Shown: positions 17,809 to 24,938 of the stretch, one piece after another
Layout of the letters: the number at the start of each line of letters is the position of its first letter
Position numbering within the stretch: position 1 is the stretch's first letter
NCBI GenBank assembly: GCA_021817145.1
Contig: JAKAVV010000010.1
Location: 1-64,000 of the forward strand
Length of the DNA: 64,000 nucleotides
Origin: a bacterium
Lineage (GTDB): Bacteria; Vulcanimicrobiota; JABDET01
Direction: 5' to 3'
Position numbers and translations under genes: made by a program
The notes under the pieces: model-generated
Seen by the model: only the letters and a program-made list of their open reading frames with translations
Told to the model about the DNA's origin: nothing
The model's database searches: none

Positions 17809-18402
17809 GTGGTCCCAGAACCTTTAGCTGAACTTATTGATGAATTAACAAAGCTTCCTGGAATTGGCCCTAAAACCGCGCAGCGCCTTGCTTTTTATAT
17901 CCTTCAAATTCCGGAACAAGAGGTTAAATCTCTGGCAGATGCTCTCCTGTCAGCAAGACAGAGCTTGCGGCAGTGCAGCATTTGTTATGCCTTGACAGAC
18001 TGCAATCCCTGCGAAATTTGCCAGAATGAAAAAAGAGATTCTTCTCTAGTTTGCATAGTGGCTGACCCTAAGGACATGATGGCTATTGAAAGAACAGGGG
18101 AATATCATGGGTTGTTTCATGTATTAGGTGGTTTGATTTCTCCTTTGGATGGAATAGGACCGGATCAATTAAAAATTCGGGAGCTGCTGCTGCGGCTTCA
18201 AAATGGCGCGGTTAAAGAGATTATTCTAGCAACCAATCCTTCAGCAGTAGGGGAGGCAACTGCTCTTTATCTAGCAAAATTGATAAAACCTCTTGAAATT
18301 AAAATAACCAGGTTAGCTATGGGACTCCCAATGGGAGCTGATCTGGAATATGCGGATGACATTACTTTAATTAAAGCTCTTGAAGGAAGAAGAGAGGTTT
18401 GA
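17809..18402 (+). CDS. recR: Recombination mediator RecR
   Basis: RecR helps RecFO load RecA at gaps. The 197-residue protein starts at GTG with the helix-hairpin-helix LTKLPGIGPKTAQRLAF, then a zinc module (C-x2-C-x8-C-x2-C: CSICYALTDCNPCEIC). The Toprim domain (VCIVADPKDMMAIERTGEYH) and C-terminal Walker-like LEYADDITLIKALEGR follow. It ends the dnaX operon. A new consensus promoter for the next TA pair starts over its last codons. Confidence 0.95.
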   Translation: MVPEPLAELIDELTKLPGIGPKTAQRLAFYILQIPEQEVKSLADALLSARQSLRQCSICYALTDCNPCEICQNEKRDSSLVCIVADPKDMMAIERTGEYHGLFHVLGGLISPLDGIGPDQLKIRELLLRLQNGAVKEIILATNPSAVGEATALYLAKLIKPLEIKITRLAMGLPMGADLEYADDITLIKALEGRREV

Positions 18403-18427
18403 CAAAGGGCCTGATTTCTGTTATTAT
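18399..18427 (+). promoter_or_regulatory. Consensus sigma-70 promoter of the Phd/VapC pair
   Basis: TTGACA (18399-18404) and TATTAT (18422-18427) are separated by exactly 17 bp. The -35 box overlaps the recR stop. Confidence 0.8.
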
Positions 18428-18432
18428 GGATA

Positions 18433-18452
18433 TAGTCTAGACAGACTAGACC
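18433..18452 (+). promoter_or_regulatory. Putative operator of the TA pair
   Basis: TAGTCTAGACAGACTAGACC contains nested inverted repeats (TAGTCT/AGACTA, GTCTAG/CTAGAC) just after the -10 box. This is where Phd-family antitoxins commonly repress their own operon. Binding is inferred. Confidence 0.5.
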
Positions 18453-18471
18453 GATTTTCAGGAGGCGCTTC

Positions 18472-18723
18472 ATGAGAAAAATTTGGCAGCTTCAAGAAGC
18501 AAAAAATAAATTCAGCAGTGTGGTTGAACAGGCTCAAAGCGAAGGACCTCAAATCATTAGCAAACATGGAAAAGAAGCGGTGATTATTTTATCCATTGAA
18601 GATTATAGAAAAATCATGAAGCCTGAGGGAAATTTGTTTCAATTTATGCAGAAATCCCCTCTTCATGGCGTAGAACTGGATATTTCCAGAGATAAAACAG
18701 CTCCCAGAAATATTTCTTTATGA
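18472..18723 (+). CDS. Type II antitoxin, Phd/YefM family
   Basis: 83-residue protein with the Phd/YefM fold signature: WQLQEAKNKFSSVVEQAQSEGPQIISKHGKEAVIILSIEDYRKI. The N-terminal domain binds DNA and autorepresses; the C-terminal tail (about 55-83) would neutralise the toxin. RBS AGGAGGCGCTTC-ATG. The stop overlaps the toxin ATG (ATGA). Confidence 0.9.
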   Translation: MRKIWQLQEAKNKFSSVVEQAQSEGPQIISKHGKEAVIILSIEDYRKIMKPEGNLFQFMQKSPLHGVELDISRDKTAPRNISL

Positions 18724-19139
18724 GATATCTCTTGGATACGTGTATTGTCTCAGAGCTGGTTAAAGTTTCTCCTGAAAAGAAAGTCGTAGATTGGATAATA
18801 CGTCATGATGAAGAAAATTATTATCTGTCTTCATTGACATTTGGGGAAATCTATAAAGGAATCTTTAAATTGCCGAGATCAAAGAGGAAAGAAAATCTTT
18901 ATCACTGGCTGGAGCATGAGCTAAAAGTGAGGTTTAAGGATCGAATTCTCTCTGTTGATTTGAACGTTGCCAGGATATGGGGAGAAATCCAAGGAGCATT
19001 AGAAGCGAAGGGCCAATTGCTCCCAGTGATCGATGGTCTTATCGCTGCCACAGGAGTGGCTTATGATTTAACGGTTGTTACTCGAAATACGGAAGATATG
19101 GAGTCCAGCGGAGTTTTGCTTTTTAACCCTTGGGATTGA
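18720..19139 (+). CDS. Type II toxin, PIN-domain ribonuclease (VapC family)
   Basis: 139-residue PIN nuclease. The four acidic metal ligands are placed as expected: D6 (LLDTCIVSEL), E43 (TFGEIYKGI), D105 (PVIDGLIAAT) and D126 (RNTEDME). Members cleave specific tRNAs or rRNA when the antitoxin is degraded. It is coupled to the Phd-type antitoxin by a 4-bp overlap, the normal order. The 3' end overlaps the convergent glycosyltransferase gene by 17 bp. Confidence 0.92.
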   Translation: MRYLLDTCIVSELVKVSPEKKVVDWIIRHDEENYYLSSLTFGEIYKGIFKLPRSKRKENLYHWLEHELKVRFKDRILSVDLNVARIWGEIQGALEAKGQLLPVIDGLIAATGVAYDLTVVTRNTEDMESSGVLLFNPWD

Positions 19140-19995
19140 GCAGCCCCTTTACAAAATAAACTTTATAAATTAAAGCCTGCCAGAAAGTAGATACTGGATG
19201 ATGGGGCTTCATTCGGGGTATTTTTCTGTTCACAATTGGGGCTAATAGTTTCCCTGGCAGTAGATTGAGTGGATGATACCCGCAGCTGAACCAGGTGCGG
19301 AGACAAGGATGTTTTTGATACAGTTTAGCAGCTGCTTTCCCATCAGCTAGCGCGGTTTCTGTCAACTGTGTTAAAGATGATTCTGGTTTCAGATGGAAAA
19401 CAACAGCAGGCAGGATGAATTTCATTTTCAGCCCCAGGCTCCTCAGTTTAAATCCAAGCTCAGCATCTTCCCATCTTTTGAAAGATTCGTCAAACAATCC
19501 CGCTTTTAAAAGCCGATCTTTTTTAACAGAAGCATTGCTGGTGCAGAAAAAGTTCATGGAGAAATCAGAAATTGAAGATTCTTTTATTGACAGATCTTTT
19601 GTTTTAACCTCCTCTAGAGATTTTACAATGACAACAGGTCCTCGAACAACGAACTCTTTCTTTTTATTCGCGTATTCGTGGGCTCTCCAGTGAAGATTGA
19701 GTAAATTAAAGGAAGGATAACAGTCATCATCTGTAAAAAGAATGACTTCGCCTCTGGCTTCTTTTATTCCAAGATTTCTGGCTTTTGCCGCTCCGCCATG
19801 CTGCTGATAAAAAGCGCGAAACTGAAAAGGGAATTTTTGCGATTCAAGCCAGCTTTTGGTCTCATCTGTTGATCCATCATCAATGACCAGAACTTCGAAA
19901 TCTTCTTCCTTAAAGGTTTGTTTGGACAAAGCTTTAAGTGTATTTTTCAAAAGCGAAAGACGGTTATAAGTTGGAATGACCACACTGATTTTCAT
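19123..19995 (-). CDS. Family 2 glycosyltransferase
   Basis: GT-A fold transferase of 290 residues. The N-terminal strand MKISVVIPTYNRLSLL, DDGSTDETK, GGAAKARNLGIKEARGEVI and the metal-binding DDD in FTDDDCYPS are clear. A later W-E-D motif (FKRWEDAELGFKLR) matches the catalytic ED region. The C-terminus has basic, aromatic segments but no clear membrane helix. The ATG at 19995 is chosen because it begins the first beta strand. Substrate is unknown; a surface polysaccharide or glycan is likely. Confidence 0.85.
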   Translation of the reverse strand: MKISVVIPTYNRLSLLKNTLKALSKQTFKEEDFEVLVIDDGSTDETKSWLESQKFPFQFRAFYQQHGGAAKARNLGIKEARGEVILFTDDDCYPSFNLLNLHWRAHEYANKKKEFVVRGPVVIVKSLEEVKTKDLSIKESSISDFSMNFFCTSNASVKKDRLLKAGLFDESFKRWEDAELGFKLRSLGLKMKFILPAVVFHLKPESSLTQLTETALADGKAAAKLYQKHPCLRTWFSCGYHPLNLLPGKLLAPIVNRKIPRMKPHHPVSTFWQALIYKVYFVKGLLNPKG

Positions 19996-20062
19996 CGCCT
20001 TATTTCCTATGCAGATTTTCTGTTTTGTTTTTATATTCCTCTTTAAACAAAGAATGATTCTT

Positions 20063-20373
20063 CTACGGGATTGTGAGTTTACCATGTGAAATCCCAAGAG
20101 AGCGCTGTACAGTTTGTTTCCATTCTTCTATAAGATTTTTAGGGAATTCTAAATATTCTGTTCCTTTTGCCCATTTCGCCAGACTCACACTGGCGATTTT
20201 GTTTAAACCTACTTGATTAAGAAGCAAGTCGCTTTATAGTGATCACGACCTGTCTGAGAGAGAATTTTTCCTGCTGTTGGAGCCCATTCAGGGGCTGTAG
20301 CAACTGCCGCTGTTCCAAGAGTAAGAGCCCCAGCAGTAATCTGGGGTCCACTTGTCGAGAATTTTGTCAGGTC
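20063..20373 (-). pseudogene. Frameshifted C-terminal remnant of an unknown, possibly polymorphic-toxin protein
   Basis: No intact ORF is present, but two adjacent frames read like a protein. The first gives LTKFSTSGPQITAGALTLGT, continues to GKILSQTGRDHYK, and soon stops. The second overlaps it and continues with NQVGLNKIASVSLAKWAKGT, then EFPKNLIEEWKQTVQRSLG to a stop at 20063. One indel would join them. It lies directly downstream of a Uma2-like gene and less than 1 kb from a toxin remnant on the other strand. The family is not recognised; a pre-toxin/toxin tail is a guess. Confidence 0.45.
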
Positions 20374-20934
20374 TCAGTCATTTGATTGAAAGACATCTTC
20401 CAGAACAAGAGAAAAACCAGGCAGCAGAGGGGATTCTAAAACTTGATTTCTCTTATATATCCCTTTCTCTTGAAAAAGTTCCCCTTCTAGAATAAACACA
20501 GAAATGGTTTCAGTGTCAGGATCCACGATCCAGTACTCTTTTACTCCATATTTTTCATAGATTGCTTTCTTTTTTACAGTATCCCGCTTCTTATCTCCAG
20601 AGGAAAGAATCTCAATCACAAGGTCAGGAGCTCCTTGAACATTGGCTTCTGTCAGGATTGATTTTCTTTCGTATGAGATGTAAAGGAGATCGGGCTGAAC
20701 AACATCATATTGAGATAAGACCACATCAAAAGGGGCATTATAGATTTCTCCACGCCGATTTTCTTCCACCCACTTTCCAATGGCAAATTCAATTCTCCAG
20801 GAAATTTTTTGATGTTTTCTGAAAGGGGAGGGGGACATTAGAAGTTCTCCATCCAGAACCTCTGCCCGAACTTCATCAGGGAGCTGACAGTAATCCTGAT
20901 AGGTGTATTTCTTTTTTTCATGAAGAACTCTCAT
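20374..20934 (-). CDS. Uma2-family (DUF820) restriction-endonuclease-like protein
   Basis: 186-residue Uma2/DUF820 protein of the PD-(D/E)xK superfamily. The start YTYQDYCQLPDEVRAEVLDGELLM is typical. The nuclease core follows: VVQPDLLYIS, PDLVIEILSSGDKKRDTVKKKAIYEKYGVKEYWIVDPD, giving the Asp, Glu-x-(S) and Lys positions. RBS AAAGGAGATGAAAACC-ATG. Such genes are common, often multi-copy, in mobile regions; the physiological role is not settled. The upstream DNA has two TTGACA boxes in tandem (about 20970-20988, minus). Confidence 0.85.
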   Translation of the reverse strand: MRVLHEKKKYTYQDYCQLPDEVRAEVLDGELLMSPSPFRKHQKISWRIEFAIGKWVEENRRGEIYNAPFDVVLSQYDVVQPDLLYISYERKSILTEANVQGAPDLVIEILSSGDKKRDTVKKKAIYEKYGVKEYWIVDPDTETISVFILEGELFQEKGIYKRNQVLESPLLPGFSLVLEDVFQSND

Positions 20935-21020
20935 TGGTTTTCATCTCCTTTCTATCTTAACAGGCCCTTGTCAAATATCTGTCAAATTTTCCACTTTATT
21001 CTTCTCTTATCTTATCATAA

Positions 21021-21284
21021 AAGAAATGGAAACTCAAGGGAAAAACAGGTTTTTTCCCCTACTGCAAAAATCAAAACGGATATTCCCCAACATCTCCACG
21101 GCGAGTAGAGGTTGATCCTAAAACAGGTGAGATCGTAGTTTTCGATAAAACACAGGGGAATATATATCATGGTCATGTGGTCAGCTGGAAAGGGTTGAAT
21201 GGACAAGTGAAAAAAGCTCTTGAGAAAGCAGGATTGGTTAACAGCCATGGAAAGTTTTGGTTAGGTGAGGAATGCAGCTTATGA
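21021..21284 (+). pseudogene. C-terminal toxin-domain fragment of a polymorphic toxin
   Basis: The frame is open from a stop at 21018-21020 to TGA 21282-21284 but lacks a start codon. Its 87 codons end with SPRRVEVDPKTGEIVVFDKT, then YHGHVVSWKGLNGQVKKALE and KAGLVNSHGKFWLGEE. This matches, from memory, the Ntox17-type toxin tail found at the C-termini of Rhs/filamentous polymorphic toxins, with the conserved YHGHV histidines. No delivery domain remains upstream. The stop overlaps an ATG (TTATGA) that starts a decayed frame, the usual toxin-immunity spacing. Confidence 0.6.
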
Positions 21285-21471
21285 AAGATTAGGAAGTTTT
21301 ACCTATTTTGCGCCGTGAAGCCGAGCAGGCACTAAATTCTGAAAACCCTGACATTGTTGTTCCTCTCCTAGGCCAGATGTGAAACGACCCTGCCATTGGT
21401 GGGAGAGCAGAAGATACTCTCTCTTGAATTCCAGCCATCTCAAGGGAAGGAAATTGAAATGAGATATGGGA
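21281..21471 (+). pseudogene. Decayed small gene following the toxin fragment, possible former immunity gene
   Basis: From the ATG overlapping the toxin stop, one frame reads MKD, stop, EVLPILRREAEQALNSENPD, IVVPLLGQM, stop, NDPAIGGRAEDTLS, stop, IPAISREGN, stop. The text between stops is protein-like, with helical HEAT-like character. The three TGA stops could be former CGA Arg codons. The coupling to the toxin tail suggests an immunity gene that has lost function. This is inference without family recognition. Confidence 0.4.
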
Positions 21472-21480
21472 GGAAATAAT

Positions 21481-22035
21481 ATGGAGGCAGTAAACAAACA
21501 GAGTAGATTTCATTTTCTCAAAGAAGTCACCAACTCGATTTTACTCCAAAAGTTTTCCCTTTTTGTGAAAGATTTTATTGAAGAAGAAGGCTGGTATCTT
21601 AGACCAGAAGCAGTTAAATCCCGCGGATGGGAGATTGTTCCTGTTGAAAAAGGAAGGCATCTTGAGCCAGCGGAAATCGCTATTTTGGTAAAAGGTTTGG
21701 TAAAACACGGATATAGGAAATGTTATGCCCCAATGTTTATTGAAAAAATTGGAGACGATCCAGACTGCCTTGAGGTTCCGGTTACAGAGGAAGGATTAGA
21801 CGAGTTTTCTAGAAAACTCGCAGGTATCAACATCCCTCTTATTTCAGAAGATTGTTCTTTTATCCTTTTGTTCACCTCAGAAGAGTGGAATCTTTATGCG
21901 GGACAAAAGTCATTTATAGAGGATGTTCTTGGTAAAACGATCAAAGAAGCAAGAGCAGAATTTGATGAATTTGCATCGGATCTATATTGGGAAGGAAGAC
22001 TTGAAAAATTAGCAAACCGTTACAAATTTCTTTAG
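21481..22035 (+). CDS. Uncharacterised protein, candidate immunity protein
   Basis: 184-residue, acidic, soluble protein that I do not recognise. Visible features are FVKDFIEEEGWYLRPEAVK, EIVPVEKGRHLEPAEIAILV, a CYAPMFIEKIGDDPDCLEVP segment, and the FILLFTSEEWNLYAGQKSFI stretch ending in a helical tail. There is no signal peptide or membrane helix. GGAGG lies 8 bp before the ATG at 21481, so in-frame starts further upstream are not needed. It follows a polymorphic-toxin fragment and a decayed frame on the same strand, the position where immunity genes accumulate. Its function is inferred only from that context. Confidence 0.55.
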   Translation: MEAVNKQSRFHFLKEVTNSILLQKFSLFVKDFIEEEGWYLRPEAVKSRGWEIVPVEKGRHLEPAEIAILVKGLVKHGYRKCYAPMFIEKIGDDPDCLEVPVTEEGLDEFSRKLAGINIPLISEDCSFILLFTSEEWNLYAGQKSFIEDVLGKTIKEARAEFDEFASDLYWEGRLEKLANRYKFL

Positions 22036-22068
22036 AAGGCTGCAATTTGGCACATCAAGATTTGTTTA

Positions 22069-23805
22069 TCATTGTTGGGCAGCAAGGCTTATCCTTACAG
22101 TGGCGTTTTTGTATCCAAGAAGGATTAAGGCATGAGAAATATCCCTCGCCAATTTTTTTTCGTGGAAAGGTCCTATCCAAACCTGATAAACACGGGTTCC
22201 ATTGATTTGCGCTCTGGATATGGAGCTGTTGTACCCATTTGCATCCAGTTTTTTATGAAATTTATCAGCATGTATTAAGCTTTGAAACAATCCTACTTGC
22301 ACGATAAATAATTGAGAATTAGTTGTTTTTGAAACATGAATTTTCTTGTGAAGTTTAGATAAACCGAATGGTTGACTCAAAGAAGACAATTTCTTAACCT
22401 GGATGACTTTTACTTCATGAATATGCTCTGTATTGATATACCACTGATGATTCAACTTGATTAAGGATACAGCGCCCCTGTAAATTGCTGTCTGAAGGGA
22501 AGGAAATGGAATTTGAACAAGATCCTGAGATTTTAACAAAACAGACACTACTGACGAGTTAATATTATAAGAATAAACTTGATCGTTTTGCAATTGGACA
22601 TATATGTTTTGCGGGCTCACTGCCCAAATTTTATAAAAAGCGCTGTAAGGGTATGTATTGTCTTCCTGTGGATTTCTCAAATGATAGGCGGCTGCGTACC
22701 TATGTTTATCAAGGAGATCATAATATTCTTTAATAACATTTAATATTTGTCTTTGTTCTCTAGCAGTGTTTGGCATTTGTGTTTGGTTTTCCAGAGATGA
22801 TGACAACTTATTATGAGGAAACTGAAGATGCAATTTCTTACTCTTTTTTAAGGATTGGTGTTCTAATAAGGGTTGGTGTTCTAAAAAGAAAAACTTTGAT
22901 ATTATCATGGATATTATAACGAATAAAATAAAACTTAAACCAATAATTGTTTTTGGATTTTTAAAAAATAAAAATATTTTTTCTCGAAAAGTTTGAGGAT
23001 GTTTTAGATTTGCCTGTGTGTCAATTAATGCGGCTTGGCTGTCAGGATTTTCTGCAGGGAGCCGTTGAATAAGATCATTAGTTCCTGTGTTTTTTAATTC
23101 GACGCTGATTTTTTCATAAAGTTCTGGAAGCTGGATGTGGTGTAGGAGGAAAACTCCTGTTGCCTGTGCAAGCTGCTGTGCTGCAGTGGTATAAGAAGCT
23201 GTGCTTACAACACAGGCAAAGTCCGCTTTTTCGAATTCTCTTCCAGAAATGGCTTCTTGAACAGCATCATTACCAACAGGGTGAGAATATTTTTTGCATT
23301 GTAGAACAACTTTCAGACCATCACGTTTTGCAATGATATCAATCCCTTGATCACCTGATTTTCCTGTGGTTCTGACCTCCCACCCATTTTGTCTTAATAT
23401 GTCTGCGCAAAAATGTTCATATAAGGTAGGAGAAAAACTGGCTATGTCTTGATTTTCTATTTTTGGGGATACAGGAGATTCAGAATAATGTTCAATTAAC
23501 TTATCAACTAAAGAATATATCTCTGATCGAGAAATTTTTTGTTTTACAGGATCAATTTCTTTACAGATAACATTTTCAAAAAAATATTCTTTTTCATCAT
23601 CCCACTTTTTTGTAATGATATTACCATAAGGGTCAGTACCTATTAATTGCTTTTTTCTGGTCAAAAGAGTCTGGGAATGCTTAAGGATAATATCCTCTAT
23701 TTTCTTGCGAATATTTCGATTCTCTCTTTTTTTTAAAAGAAAAGGAATTGCTGCTAATGTAAACAACAACAACCCAATAATGAATAAGATGTACAGCGGA
23801 TGCAT
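22069..23805 (-). CDS. Membrane-anchored Mrr-like restriction endonuclease fused to a periplasmic SPOR domain
   Basis: 578 residues. A membrane helix at about 3-24 is followed by Lys/Arg-rich KKRENRNIRKK, which predicts N-out and a cytoplasmic middle. An Mrr_cat-type PD-(D/E)xK nuclease domain spans about 125-230: SPTLYEHFCADILRQNGWEV, GDQGIDIIAKRDGLKVVLQC (catalytic D and QCKK), VGNDAVQEAISGREFEKADF. A second helix at about 287-310 (IIGLSFILFVIISMIISKFF) would place the rest in the periplasm. That part has an NTF2-like stretch (NVIKEYYDLLDKHRYAAAYH) and ends in a SPOR domain (FIVQVGLFQSLIHADKFHKK through VWIGPFHEKKLARDISHAL). SPOR domains bind denuded septal peptidoglycan; Mrr domains cut modified or foreign DNA. 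Both domains and the two helices are visible; the combined role (DNA defence at the envelope) is inference. Confidence 0.8.
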   Translation of the reverse strand: MHPLYILFIIGLLLFTLAAIPFLLKKRENRNIRKKIEDIILKHSQTLLTRKKQLIGTDPYGNIITKKWDDEKEYFFENVICKEIDPVKQKISRSEIYSLVDKLIEHYSESPVSPKIENQDIASFSPTLYEHFCADILRQNGWEVRTTGKSGDQGIDIIAKRDGLKVVLQCKKYSHPVGNDAVQEAISGREFEKADFACVVSTASYTTAAQQLAQATGVFLLHHIQLPELYEKISVELKNTGTNDLIQRLPAENPDSQAALIDTQANLKHPQTFREKIFLFFKNPKTIIGLSFILFVIISMIISKFFFLEHQPLLEHQSLKKSKKLHLQFPHNKLSSSLENQTQMPNTAREQRQILNVIKEYYDLLDKHRYAAAYHLRNPQEDNTYPYSAFYKIWAVSPQNIYVQLQNDQVYSYNINSSVVSVLLKSQDLVQIPFPSLQTAIYRGAVSLIKLNHQWYINTEHIHEVKVIQVKKLSSLSQPFGLSKLHKKIHVSKTTNSQLFIVQVGLFQSLIHADKFHKKLDANGYNSSISRAQINGTRVYQVWIGPFHEKKLARDISHALILLGYKNATVRISLAAQQ

Positions 23806-24037
23806 GATATTTATCTGTTTTATATAAGTGATTTTTTTTAAATTTTCTCAATTAACAATCTTTTCCCTTTTAAAGAAGTAACAATTATTACGTAGAAAAA
23901 CTTTTAGAAACAACAAACACGTATGATAGATTTTCATATTCATTAGAGCTATCGTTATAAGGCGAGACAAGATACTTATATGCTTCTTGTAGTAAAAGAT
24001 AAAGACGGGTTAGAAATTAGAAACAGTAGAGAATAAC

Positions 24038-24235
24038 ATGGCAAAGAGTGATTTTATCTGCAAGATTTGCAAAAAAGTAAAAGGGGCAAATTTTTTGTCT
24101 GGGAAAGGAAAATATAAGTGCCCAAAGCATAAAGACATCTGCGGAGATCATGTAACTTTATTTAATGGATGTAGGGAATGCAGTAGTAAAGTCATGGTTT
24201 ATAGATTTACAGGAAAACGCTGGGAAAAAGTGTAG
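24038..24235 (+). CDS. Small zinc-binding protein
   Basis: 65-residue protein rich in Cys and His: CKICKK, then CPKHKDICGDHV, then NGCRECSSK. The order C-x2-C, C-x2-H-x3-C-x2-H, C-x2-C suggests two interleaved zinc sites in a treble-clef or RING-like small fold. The C-terminus is basic and aromatic (VYRFTGKRWEKV). The family is not recognised. It is divergent from the Mrr-SPOR gene across a 232-bp AT-rich gap with no other clear gene, and 36 bp upstream of a short cationic ORF. A partner or regulator role in that locus is possible but unproven. Confidence 0.6.
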   Translation: MAKSDFICKICKKVKGANFLSGKGKYKCPKHKDICGDHVTLFNGCRECSSKVMVYRFTGKRWEKV

Positions 24236-24271
24236 CGGCTGAGCATTTAAAAAAGTAAAGGAGGAAAAATA

Positions 24272-24379
24272 ATGGCTGGAAAATCAAAGAGCAAGGGGAA
24301 ATCCTCCAAAAGCAAAAAATCTGGAATACTCGGTAAGTTTAAAAAGAAGGTGGGCCGTAAACTCCTGTTTGGAAAATAA
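24272..24379 (+). CDS. 35-residue lysine-rich cationic peptide
   Basis: A short ORF with an excellent RBS (AAAGGAGGAAAAATA-ATG). The N-terminal half is Lys/Ser-rich (MAGKSKSKGKSSKSKKS). The C-terminal half GILGKFKKKVGRKLLFGK would form a cationic amphipathic helix like membrane-active peptides. The ORF ends with TAA at 24377-24379. It may be co-transcribed with the zinc protein. Alternatives are a nucleic-acid-binding peptide or a leaderless bacteriocin. The codon pattern and RBS argue that it is translated. Confidence 0.55.
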   Translation: MAGKSKSKGKSSKSKKSGILGKFKKKVGRKLLFGK

Positions 24380-24410
24380 GGCGCATTTTCCTAAATATGT
24401 GTGAGAGGGT

Positions 24411-24482
24411 ATGAAAAACGAGCTTATCAAGTTTTTAGTTGAAACTGCCCTGGTTGGTCTTAGCTGTAGAGATTTAATTTGA
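24411..24482 (+). CDS. Possible 23-residue peptide
   Basis: ATG preceded by GAGAGGGT; it reads MKNELIKFLVETALVGLSC and four more residues. It is weakly hydrophobic. It is listed because it follows two other short genes with RBSs; coding status is doubtful. Confidence 0.2.
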   Translation: MKNELIKFLVETALVGLSCRDLI

Positions 24483-24527
24483 GAGGGAATAAGGATTCCC
24501 TTTAGAGATATGTGGTGTTGGTGACCT

Positions 24528-24935
24528 TCATGATTTGAGTTGTGGCTTGATGATCAATGCTGCCTTGCTTGCCAATTGAACAGCAAATTTTAGGTCTTCC
24601 AGATCCTTTTCCTCCCAGCCTGTTATGTTGGCGTGGCGGTAGTGTCGCGTTGGTTCAGGTTTCACTTCAAGCTGCAGGTCAAGGGCATCCTGGCAGATCA
24701 GGTCTGCGCGTGCCTTTGTTTTGCGTCTTTCAGTTTCCACGTTCTCAACTGCAAGCTGCCAGATTTCATATTCTTGAAGGCTGTCAACTCTGTACACGGA
24801 TAGCTCATAGGGGGATTGCTTTGGTGGGATGAATGTCCCATACTTCACTCTGTTATTCAGGGATGAAAAATGACTGCTGGAAAAAATGAATCGTGATAAC
24901 TTCTCTGAGGGGGCAACTTGGGCGGGAAGAGACAT
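24528..24935 (-). CDS. Uncharacterised protein, third gene of the TIGR04255-like cassette
   Basis: 135-residue soluble protein of unknown function. Notable segments are SSSHFSSLNNRVKYGTFIPP, LSVYRVDSLQEYEIWQLAVE, a basic KARADLICQDALDLQLEVKP, and HYRHANITGWEEKDLEDLKF before a helical end. I recall similar small proteins beside TIGR04255 genes but cannot name a fold. It starts 3 bp after the preceding stop on the minus strand, so the three genes are one transcription unit. The region is visibly more GC-rich than its neighbours, suggesting transfer. Confidence 0.6.
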   Translation of the reverse strand: MSLPAQVAPSEKLSRFIFSSSHFSSLNNRVKYGTFIPPKQSPYELSVYRVDSLQEYEIWQLAVENVETERRKTKARADLICQDALDLQLEVKPEPTRHYRHANITGWEEKDLEDLKFAVQLASKAALIIKPQLKS

Positions 24936-24938
24936 GTG

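Noticed and set aside
21289-21513. Minus-strand open frames over the toxin/immunity remnant
   Set aside because: No RBS and no protein-like pattern; the plus frame between stops is more protein-like.
23940-24035. Short frame beginning ATGCTTCTTGTAG upstream of the zinc protein
   Set aside because: Only 18 codons with no convincing RBS; probably chance.
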